From: Verrucomicrobiota bacterium | Lineage (GTDB): Bacteria > Verrucomicrobiota > Verrucomicrobiia > Opitutales > Coraliomargaritaceae | Assembly: GCA_027620575.1 (NCBI GenBank) | Contig: JAQCDT010000033.1 | Location: 1 to 9,917 of the forward strand | DNA length: 9,917 bases | Direction of reading: 5' to 3' | Shown: positions 1-6,692 of the stretch, piece by piece | Numbering within the stretch: the stretch's first letter is position 1 | How the letters are laid out: each line of letters starts with the position of its first letter | Position numbers and translations under genes: made by a program | Notes under the pieces: generated by a model | The model's input: only the letters and a program-made list of their open reading frames with translations | Databases searched by the model: none | Told to the model about the DNA's origin: nothing

Positions 1-708
1 TAAACTGAATTCAGGTGCTTTTCGAACATTGGCTTCGTCAACAATTTCATAAATATTGGAAGTAGGTTTACCCGTTTGAGGGTTAACTAAAAAGCCGTCA
101 TCTTCACCAATTTCGTTAAAGAACTCAACGTGCCCATCGTAAAATAAAATATGGCCACCACCACCCCATGGGCTGGATTTCGGCCATGTTCCAGATGAAT
201 TCAACCCTCGAGTCCAAGCAAGCGGTGTTTTTGTCGCATTAGCACTGGAAGGATTGAGCCCGATGGCAAAATCATAGGCTACCGGTAGGTCATTCACCCA
301 TTCATCAGATAATTCAAAAATGTTATTATCGTTTTTAAAACCAATGATATCTGGAATAACACCATCGTATTCAGATAGTGCTGGGTCTGAATCAATAAAC
401 CATATAGATGCATCAGTTAATCCGCCATGTTTAGCCAATAATTCGATGACTCCATAAATAGTGTCTCCACTTTGGGTTCTTTCGAGCTTTGCTTGAGTAA
501 TGGTTTTCACTCGAGCGCCACCAGAGGAATAATTGATATAAGTTTGGCCAATGGCTCTTAGATTAGATTGAGATTTTAGCTGTTGTGCTCTTTGTTGAAC
601 ATTTCCGACAACAGGTATCAAAATACTGGCAAGAACACCAATGATAGCCACAACGGTCAGCAACTCAATTAGGGTAAATCCTGAAAGTTTGTTATTTCGT
701 TTTTTCAT
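1..708 (-). CDS. Type II secretion-like pseudopilin (PVC-type), C-terminus cut by window edge
   Basis: Reading leftward from the ATG at 708-706 gives 236 codons without a stop, running off the window. The protein begins MKKRNNKLSG followed by FTLIELLTVVAIIGVLASIL: a short basic leader, a G/F prepilin peptidase site, Glu at +5 of the mature protein and a hydrophobic helix of about 20 residues. It should be cleaved and N-methylated by a PilD-like peptidase and held in the inner membrane or a pseudopilus. Around residues 183-196 is the motif GGHILFYDGHVEFF, the hallmark of the numerous pseudopilin-like proteins of Planctomycetes and Verrucomicrobia. A further 40 residues follow it, so the end is unseen. 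It starts 53 bases after the glyA stop, with no clear Shine-Dalgarno sequence. The exact role is unknown; such proteins are highly paralogous. The class assignment is firm, the function is not. Confidence 0.88.
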   Translation of the reverse strand, partial: MKKRNNKLSGFTLIELLTVVAIIGVLASILIPVVGNVQQRAQQLKSQSNLRAIGQTYINYSSGGARVKTITQAKLERTQSGDTIYGVIELLAKHGGLTDASIWFIDSDPALSEYDGVIPDIIGFKNDNNIFELSDEWVNDLPVAYDFAIGLNPSSANATKTPLAWTRGLNSSGTWPKSSPWGGGGHILFYDGHVEFFNEIGEDDGFLVNPQTGKPTSNIYEIVDEANVRKAPEFSL

Positions 709-761
709 TTCGTTAAGTAAATATATTCTAAAGAGTGTGTAAATACTTATCTTGGTAATAG

Positions 762-2018
762 TTAATAAGGTAGTGGGTATTTTTCACACAAGGCAACTGC
801 CATGGCTTTTGCTTCGGCTATTTTTTCCTCATCTTCAATGTTATCTAAAACTAAATTAATAGCCTTGGCGATTTGGAGCATATCTTCTTCAACCATACCT
901 CGGCTGGTCACAGCAGGTGTCCCAATTCGGATTCCGCTTGTTTGAAAAGGGCTTCGGGTCTCGCCAGGAACGGTATTTTTATTTGCTGTAATGTTTGCTT
1001 TATCAAGTGCGTTTTGAGCTACTTTTCCAGTCAATTCTGGGTATTTCACTCTTAGGTCGATCATGAATAAATGGTTGTCTGTTCCGCCACTGACAACAGT
1101 GTGCCCTTTTTCGATAAGTGCATTCGCTAAGGCATTTGCATTTTTTGCGACTTGTTGTTGATAAGCTTTAAACTGTTCACTTTGTGCTTCTTTGAAGCAG
1201 GTTGCTTTTGCCGCAATCACATGCATCAAGGGACCACCTTGTGTTCCAGGGAACACCGCCGTGTCGATTTTTTTTGCATGTTCTTCTTTACACAAAATAA
1301 GACCACCTCTTGGGCCACGTAGGGTTTTGTGTGTGGTTGTAGTGACAAAGTCTGCATGCGGTACTGGAGATGGATGTACTCCAGAAGCGACTAAACCCGC
1401 AATGTGAGCAATATCAGCTAAGAGATATGCCCCGACTGATTTCGCAATTGCACCCATGCGCTCGAAATCGATCACTCTAGAATATGCTGAAGCTCCTACC
1501 GTAATCATCTTCGGTTGCTCTTTCTTTGCGCTTGCTTCAATTGCATCATAGTCAATCAAGCCTTTATCACTGCTTACACCATAATGAACGACCTCATGGT
1601 AGATACCACTAAAATTCATTGGATGTCCATGAGTTAGATGACCTCCATCTGACAAATTCATCGTTAAAATTTTATCACCAGGCCTCAAAACGGATAGATA
1701 TACCGCTGCATTGGCTTGGCTTCCAGCATGTGGTTGCACATTAGCATGATCTGCACCAAATAAGGTCTTGGCTCGCTCAATTGCAATGGTTTCTATTGAA
1801 TCAACAAATTCACAACCTCCGTAGTAACGCTTGTTGGGATAGCCTTCTGCATATTTATTGGTGAGTATGCTGCCCTGAGATTCCATAATGGCAGGGTAGG
1901 TAAAGTTTTCAGAAGCGATTAATTCAATGTGTGATTGTTGCCTTTGTTTTTCTTTTTCAATTAATTGTGCGATTTCAGGATCTAAGTGTTCCAACGGTGT
2001 GTCATTGAGTGGATTCAT
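762..2018 (-). CDS. glyA: Serine hydroxymethyltransferase
   Basis: A cytoplasmic PLP enzyme that interconverts serine plus tetrahydrofolate with glycine plus 5,10-methylene-tetrahydrofolate, the main source of one-carbon units for purines, thymidylate and methionine. The 418 residues match the usual bacterial length (about 417). Visible family motifs are IELIASENFT (31-40), NKYAEGYPNKRYYGG (54-68), NVQPHAGSQAN (93-103), the DIAHIAGL segment (202-209) and TTTTHKTLRGPRGG (226-239), where Lys231 should form the Schiff base with PLP. SGIRIGTPAVTSRG near the C-terminus is also typical. The start is the only sensible one: it lies 13 residues before the first conserved helix. No Shine-Dalgarno sequence precedes it, and a candidate sigma70 promoter lies only 11 bases upstream. 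The gene before it ends 49 bases upstream. Nothing appears broken. Assignment is near certain. Confidence 0.98.
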   Translation of the reverse strand: MNPLNDTPLEHLDPEIAQLIEKEKQRQQSHIELIASENFTYPAIMESQGSILTNKYAEGYPNKRYYGGCEFVDSIETIAIERAKTLFGADHANVQPHAGSQANAAVYLSVLRPGDKILTMNLSDGGHLTHGHPMNFSGIYHEVVHYGVSSDKGLIDYDAIEASAKKEQPKMITVGASAYSRVIDFERMGAIAKSVGAYLLADIAHIAGLVASGVHPSPVPHADFVTTTTHKTLRGPRGGLILCKEEHAKKIDTAVFPGTQGGPLMHVIAAKATCFKEAQSEQFKAYQQQVAKNANALANALIEKGHTVVSGGTDNHLFMIDLRVKYPELTGKVAQNALDKANITANKNTVPGETRSPFQTSGIRIGTPAVTSRGMVEEDMLQIAKAINLVLDNIEDEEKIAEAKAMAVALCEKYPLPY

Positions 2019-2029
2019 AATAATTGTAA

Positions 2030-2059
2030 ATTATTCTAAGATAAATTGTTTGATGTAAA
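2030..2059 (-). promoter_or_regulatory. Candidate sigma70 promoter for glyA
   Basis: On the minus strand, TTTACA (2059-2054, 5 of 6 to the consensus -35) is followed after 18 bases by AATAAT (2035-2030, 5 of 6 to the consensus -10). The -10 ends 11 bases before the glyA ATG, so the transcript leader would be only about five bases, nearly leaderless, which fits the lack of a Shine-Dalgarno sequence. A second reading uses TAGAAT (2038-2033) as the -10 with a 15-base spacer. The region is AT-rich, so chance matches are possible. Confidence 0.35.
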
Positions 2060-2067
2060 AGTGTGAA

Positions 2068-3516
2068 CTAAAAAGGCCATTCCCATTTTGATTTACTGGG
2101 TAAGGATGTGGGATTTGGTGAATTTGTTTGTTTCGATTCTTTATTAGAAGCGATTGAATCTATCGTATTTGTCAACGAAGGAGATGTATTATTTTCAGAA
2201 AAAGTATCGGCTTCTTTGATTTTTGGATTATCGCTCCAAATCGGCCACCACCATGGACTACTAGGTGAAGGGTTAATTGTTTCACGATCAGACCAATTTG
2301 AAATCAATGGAATACCTTTTTCCCCTTTAGTTTTAAGCAGATCGACATGTTTGAGTAGTTTTGAGGTGAAATAAATCTCGGCATTCAGTAAATCAAGTTT
2401 TTGGGGATTGAAGGGTGCGGACTTTAAAATTTTATTCGGATATCCATCAAGGGGGCGGTTTGCTTCGTATATGAATATAAGAAAAGCACTGCCTATGTAT
2501 TTTAGTCGCATACGAATTCCATCTTCCAAATTAATTAAGCATCCTTTGCCCGAAAGGTACCAATTGCCTTTAATTTTTTTGTCAGAGGCTAGATCGACAC
2601 CACCAAAACGATTAAATTTCATAATCTCAAGTGCTTCAGGGTGAGTTTCATCTAAAATTATCCATTCTCCTCGATAAAATTTAAGCAATGATTTGTAGTC
2701 AAATTGGGTGAGCGAAATATTATTTTGCTGTTTAAGAGCTAGTTGATCGTTCGGCCAATAGGTTTTCTCTAATTCTTTCTGACTTTGAGTAATAAGAGAA
2801 TAATCGGATGGTTTTTCGATGATTGCTTCTCCTGGTGCGAAATCATGGAGCTTTACACTGTTTTCATTGCGATTATCAAGGATACTGTAAGAGCCATCTT
2901 CCCAAGCAATGTGTAATTGCTTACCATGCTTATACCATTCTCCTTGAAGTATGTTTTGAGGGTTTGAGTTTGGTTCACCTTTACTGATGCTAATTACGGT
3001 TCGATTATCCAAAACTTGAATTAATCTAGGGTTTTTTTGATCCTGTGTTTCCCAAAGTCCAAAGTAGGTAGATGGCATATATGCATTTTTAGGCGCTTCG
3101 TAATCGGCAGGTCTCGCCCATTCGCCTAGAATTTCTTCAGAGACTTTCACTAAAGTGGAAACATTTTCCCCAGCGATAGAGGGGGTGGCTTCTGCTGAAT
3201 CATCTTCTAATTGAAAGCACAAGTTTTCAAAATCTAAGCTAGAAATGGATAAGAGATTTTCTTTGTCCAGTTTCCAAGTGCCCTTGTAAACATTATTATC
3301 GATACGGTCCTTGAAAAAATAACGTGCGATCTGGTTTTTTTTAATCAGTAGATAAATAGCCTCATCATTTATTTCAGTCAGCCATAAGCCCATATAGACT
3401 TCTGAATCATTAGCTATTGAATCAGTTTCAGCAGATACATGAATCGCAGACATCACGAACATCACAATAAATAGAATGGGCCATGATAAAATTGAAATTT
3501 GTCGATCCGTATTCAT
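2068..3516 (-). CDS. Unrecognised secreted protein with three repeated beta-type modules and Trp/Pro-rich tail
   Basis: I do not recognise a family. The 482-residue product starts with a signal peptide: Arg5, a hydrophobic stretch at about 9-26, and a likely cleavage after VSA (27-29), so it is exported and not obviously lipidated. The mature part holds three imperfect copies of one module at about 40-135, 149-245 and 277-358. Each opens with an aromatic/Gly-x-Trp motif (Trp45, Trp155, Trp285), followed 34-39 residues later by a second Gly-x-Trp (Trp81, Trp194, Trp319). The second and third copies continue with G-x2-L-x-I-x2-(E)DG, suggesting a small beta-sheet or lipocalin-like unit. The tail (about 412-482) is rich in Ser, Asn, Pro and Thr and carries SPWWWPIW (420-427) and a terminal KWEWPF. 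It follows the namZ-like gene by 118 bases, and no clear Shine-Dalgarno sequence precedes the ATG. Base composition matches its neighbours. Confidence 0.8.
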   Translation of the reverse strand: MNTDRQISILSWPILFIVMFVMSAIHVSAETDSIANDSEVYMGLWLTEINDEAIYLLIKKNQIARYFFKDRIDNNVYKGTWKLDKENLLSISSLDFENLCFQLEDDSAEATPSIAGENVSTLVKVSEEILGEWARPADYEAPKNAYMPSTYFGLWETQDQKNPRLIQVLDNRTVISISKGEPNSNPQNILQGEWYKHGKQLHIAWEDGSYSILDNRNENSVKLHDFAPGEAIIEKPSDYSLITQSQKELEKTYWPNDQLALKQQNNISLTQFDYKSLLKFYRGEWIILDETHPEALEIMKFNRFGGVDLASDKKIKGNWYLSGKGCLINLEDGIRMRLKYIGSAFLIFIYEANRPLDGYPNKILKSAPFNPQKLDLLNAEIYFTSKLLKHVDLLKTKGEKGIPLISNWSDRETINPSPSSPWWWPIWSDNPKIKEADTFSENNTSPSLTNTIDSIASNKESKQTNSPNPTSLPSKSKWEWPF

Positions 3517-3634
3517 TTTGAAAATGCTATATAATTTTTTGAAATAGAGAACTGTCTGCGGCCTTTTATATTTTCGAAATTTTTGTGCAATACTCTGATT
3601 TAGGTAATAATTCTGAACGCTTACTGTAAAGGAA

Positions 3635-4846
3635 TTAGTTGTAGATTAAGTAATTTTCTATTCTTTTCTTATAGCTTTGTTGCTCTTGTTTCCATTGGTT
3701 CATGAAATATTGAATTCTTAGCTTTCGCTTATTTTGGATTAATTCTGACCACCACTGGGTACTTCCGACATGTTTGTTAAATAAATTTGAGCGAGTCGTT
3801 GTTTTGAAAGGATTGGGTTTTTCAAGATCTATGACCATTTGCATCATATAAAAACTCAATTCTGTAGGCTTTAATGTTTTCCAATTATTGATTCCGACAT
3901 AGACACCGCTTACGGGATTTCCTTTTGCGTCTCTTGTTCGTATTATTTTGTAATCTAAACCATCGATATCTAGAGCTTGCAATCGCTTAAGCAGGGCATT
4001 GGAAGTTAATTGTTTGTGAGTCAATAAACGAAAAGGATACGGAGTACCAATGCCATGCGAAAAATTACCTTCCTGAGCTCCAAGTCCAGTCATTGAATAT
4101 CCAAGTACGGAGGAAAAACTCGGTATATAAGGAGAAGTGGCAACCCATTCTAAACCCGTTTCTGGCCAAAGCATTGAGCGCTTCCAACCTTGCATTGGGA
4201 TGACTTTGAGCCGACCTTTTTTGCGAATATCATTTTCAATATCCATCCAATCAGGCATGGATTTGGCTAAAATCGCTAGCTCGCCAATTGTTAATCCATG
4301 TACATAAGGGACAGGAAAAGCCCCTACATAACTTTTCCATTCTTTATCCAGTAAAGGGCCATCAATTTTATCGCCTCCGAGTGGGTTGGGGCGATCTAAG
4401 ATTACAACTTCCACATCGTTTTCAAAGCAAGCCTCCATCGCATAAAGCATGCAACTGACATAGGTATAAGAACGAACACCAATATCCTGTAAATCGATCA
4501 CTAAAGTATCAATATTTGCCAACATTTCTGGCTGAGGTTTGCGGTATCGTCCATAAAGTGAATAGACGGGTAGATTTGTTTTTGCATCTATTCGGTTATC
4601 GATCGGCTGATTGGCTTTCTCATTGCCATATATTCCATGCTCGGGTCCAAATAGAGCCACCACCTCAACATATCGACTACGACATAATACATCGATAGTG
4701 GAAATGCCACGGCGATTCACTCCAGCTGGATGTGTTAAAATACCGACCCGCTTCCCTTTAAGAACGGAAAAACGATTGGCTTCTAATACATCAATTCCTA
4801 AGTACACTTTTGACTCTGCTCCATGGAGAGCGAACCAAGGTACCAT
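3635..4846 (-). CDS. NamZ/DUF1343-family exo-beta-N-acetylmuramidase-like protein (GH171), probably secreted
   Basis: This belongs to the DUF1343 (YbbC) family, whose founding member, Bacillus subtilis NamZ, removes MurNAc from the non-reducing ends of peptidoglycan fragments during cell-wall recycling. Visible family signatures, numbered from the ATG at 4846, are GKRVGILTHPAGVN (31-44), FGPEHGIYG (66-74, with the conserved Glu69-His70), PVYSLYG (93-99), IDLQDIGVRSYTY (117-129), LDRPNPLGG (150-158), DGPLLD (162-167), PVPYVHGLTIGEL (178-190) and WVATSPYIPS (234-243). The usual EGTNxSEGRGT motif is altered to AQEGNFSHGIGT (257-268). The first ATG leaves only half a signal peptide (MVPWFALHGAES). 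The same frame continues upstream to a stop at 4892-4894 and supplies the missing basic and hydrophobic part, so the true start is probably an ATA at 4891 or ATT at 4882. The RNase E/G gene ends just upstream, suggesting co-transcription. Family is firm; substrate is inferred. Confidence 0.9.
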   Translation of the reverse strand: MVPWFALHGAESKVYLGIDVLEANRFSVLKGKRVGILTHPAGVNRRGISTIDVLCRSRYVEVVALFGPEHGIYGNEKANQPIDNRIDAKTNLPVYSLYGRYRKPQPEMLANIDTLVIDLQDIGVRSYTYVSCMLYAMEACFENDVEVVILDRPNPLGGDKIDGPLLDKEWKSYVGAFPVPYVHGLTIGELAILAKSMPDWMDIENDIRKKGRLKVIPMQGWKRSMLWPETGLEWVATSPYIPSFSSVLGYSMTGLGAQEGNFSHGIGTPYPFRLLTHKQLTSNALLKRLQALDIDGLDYKIIRTRDAKGNPVSGVYVGINNWKTLKPTELSFYMMQMVIDLEKPNPFKTTTRSNLFNKHVGSTQWWSELIQNKRKLRIQYFMNQWKQEQQSYKKRIENYLIYN

Positions 4847-4904
4847 TAGTGAGAGCAGGAAAATTGATTTTAATAAATTAATACTCTTTATTTAATTTGA
4901 GGAG

Positions 4905-6629
4905 TTAATTTTTAATTTGGATAATTTCGTAACTTTCTATGTGGAATGCTGGGTTGGCTGCAAAGGATAAGCGAGCACCATAATTTCGCCCAATATCAAG
5001 AAGCACTTGAGAATCTTCCTTCAACTGACTTAAGCAGTTTGGATGCAACGTCACTTTGAGATGAATTTCATCTTCAATACCTTCTCGATTACGAATTTCT
5101 TTTAAATTTTGCAGGACACGTCTTTGTACATCGATGGTCACACTGCGAATGGATTTAATTTTTCCTCGGCTTTTGCAATAGGGGCAACCCGAAAACAAAT
5201 TACTCGCATGACTCTCAGAGTGCCTTTGTCGTGTCATTTGCATGATTCCAAAATTTGAGATGGGGAGTAAATGTGTTTTAGCACGGTCACTTTCAACTTC
5301 TCTTTTCATCTTTCTAAAGACTGAATCTCGGTCTTTTTTTGCCTTCATATCTATGAAGTCAACGATGATTAAACCTCCAATATTTCTCAGTCGTATTTGT
5401 CTAGCGATTTCTTTTGCCGCTTCGAGATTCACCGCCAAAATGAAATTTTTTCCATCTTTTTCGCTATTTCGGTGAGACCCCGTATTCACGTCGATTGAGA
5501 TAAGGGCTTCTGTTTCTTCGATAACAATTTCTCCTCCAGATGGTAGCGGAACATTTCTTTCGAAGATTTGATTTAATTGTTCCTCTACTTTGTATTGTTC
5601 AAAAATGGGTTTTTCGTCTTTGTAATGAAAAACTTTAGACTTGGAACGAGGGGAGATTTTATCCACTTCACTTAAAATTAATTCATGTGCCTCTTTGTTG
5701 TCTACAACGATACGATCAACATCTTCAGTTAAGAAATCACGAACTGTTCTTCCAATTAAGTCTGGCTCTACATAAACACAGGAAGGTAATTTAGATTGCT
5801 TGATTCGATCGCTGATTCCTTGCCAGCGTTTTTTTAGAATCTCTAAATCTCGTACGAAATAACGTAATTTTTTGCCTTCACCAGCAGTCCTTATGATTAA
5901 TCCCATGCCTTCTGGAAGCGTCATGTTTCTAAGTATTTTCTTCAATCGGCTACGCTCTCCTTTATCTTCGATCTTTCGAGATATGCCCAAAGTTCCACCA
6001 TATGGAGTAAGAACCAGGAATCGACCCGGTAGAGAAATATTTGTAGTTGTTCTAGGTCCTTTACTGCCAATCTGTCCCTTGGTAATTTGGACTAATATTT
6101 CACTACCAATTGGGTAAATATCTGGAATGTTTTTTAAGGAAATTTTTTCCTGACTCAGTTGTTTCTTCGATTTATTGTTTTTAACAACTTCTATCGAGTT
6201 ATCATTACCGGTAGGTAAAATGTCCCAATAATGAAGAAACGCATTTTTCTCTTGTCCAATATCCACAAAGGCAGCTTTGAGACCCGGTTCTAAATTTTGA
6301 ATTTTACCTCGAAAGATGGCGCCGACTTCGTGGCGATCACCCTTACGTTCAATATTGAACTTATCGAGAATACCATCCCTAAGTAAGACCATACGTTTTT
6401 CTACGGCCCCAGAATTGAAAATTAATTCAGAAAAAGGTGTTTTATTTTTGCTCAGTTTCTTTTGGACTTTTTGGATAAATGGGAGCTTTTTGGAGCGTTG
6501 TCCGGCTTCCTTGCCCAAAGTTTTCTTATCGATCAATTTGTTTGATTGAGCGTCTTCTTTTAATTCTGATAATTGTGGTGAATGATTGTTTGTTTGATTA
6601 GTATAAAGCGTGTTGTTTGAATCTTGCAT
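4905..6629 (-). CDS. rng: Ribonuclease E/G family endoribonuclease
   Basis: An endoribonuclease of the RNase E/G family, acting in the cytoplasm on single-stranded AU-rich sites in rRNA processing and mRNA decay. The core begins at about residue 66 (ELIFNSGAVEKRMVLLRDG), followed by an S1 domain (about 97-200; VGAIFRGKIQNLEPGLKAAF) with an extra charged loop of some 35 residues at 140-172. The segment GSKGPRTTTNISLPGRFLV (188-206) is typical. The two catalytic metal-binding Asp residues are Asp380 in ISIDVNTGS and Asp424 in IGGLIIVDFIDM. The zinc-link CPYC is at 482-485. At 574 residues it is longer than RNase G (about 490) and lacks the long RNase E scaffold tail. The surplus is a polar then basic N-terminal extension of about 65 residues. 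It follows rodA by 63 bases, with a hairpin just before the start codon. Choosing between rne and rng is partly convention; the minimal architecture favours rng. Confidence 0.95.
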   Translation of the reverse strand: MQDSNNTLYTNQTNNHSPQLSELKEDAQSNKLIDKKTLGKEAGQRSKKLPFIQKVQKKLSKNKTPFSELIFNSGAVEKRMVLLRDGILDKFNIERKGDRHEVGAIFRGKIQNLEPGLKAAFVDIGQEKNAFLHYWDILPTGNDNSIEVVKNNKSKKQLSQEKISLKNIPDIYPIGSEILVQITKGQIGSKGPRTTTNISLPGRFLVLTPYGGTLGISRKIEDKGERSRLKKILRNMTLPEGMGLIIRTAGEGKKLRYFVRDLEILKKRWQGISDRIKQSKLPSCVYVEPDLIGRTVRDFLTEDVDRIVVDNKEAHELILSEVDKISPRSKSKVFHYKDEKPIFEQYKVEEQLNQIFERNVPLPSGGEIVIEETEALISIDVNTGSHRNSEKDGKNFILAVNLEAAKEIARQIRLRNIGGLIIVDFIDMKAKKDRDSVFRKMKREVESDRAKTHLLPISNFGIMQMTRQRHSESHASNLFSGCPYCKSRGKIKSIRSVTIDVQRRVLQNLKEIRNREGIEDEIHLKVTLHPNCLSQLKEDSQVLLDIGRNYGARLSFAANPAFHIESYEIIQIKN

Positions 6630-6634
6630 AATTT

Positions 6635-6654
6635 GGATCTTTTTGTGGAGATCC
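6635..6654 (-). promoter_or_regulatory. Inverted repeat in the leader of rng
   Basis: GGATCT (6635-6640) and AGATCC (6649-6654) are perfect 6-base inverted arms around an 8-base loop. In the minus-strand transcript the hairpin would end five bases before the rng ATG, covering the position of a ribosome binding site. No U-run follows it, so it is not a rho-independent terminator. Its role is inferred; RNase E in Escherichia coli is known to autoregulate through hairpins in its own leader, but with a different, much longer structure. Confidence 0.35.
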
Positions 6655-6692
6655 CTTCGCTTAACTTTTTATCTTTATTAAATAGAGCATAA

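Noticed and set aside
2008..2021. Identical ATTATGAATCC around the glyA start and the NUDIX start (near 8439)
   Set aside because: Both simply encode Met-Asn-Pro after an A/T-rich leader; the similarity does not extend further, so coincidence is the simplest explanation.
2019..2067. Glycine riboswitch or other structured leader before glyA
   Set aside because: The gap is only 49 bases, AT-rich and mostly taken up by a candidate promoter; there is no room for an aptamer.
3517..3634. Possible small RNA or terminator in the 118-base gap after the NamZ gene
   Set aside because: Only a 4-base stem and an 8-base TTTCGAAA palindrome are visible, with no U-run and no conserved RNA shape; a promoter for the next gene is likely but none scores well.
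4611..4895. A 94-codon plus-strand open frame opposite the NamZ gene
   Set aside because: It is antisense to conserved DUF1343 motifs (GPEHG, THPAGVN) and shows no recognisable protein features.
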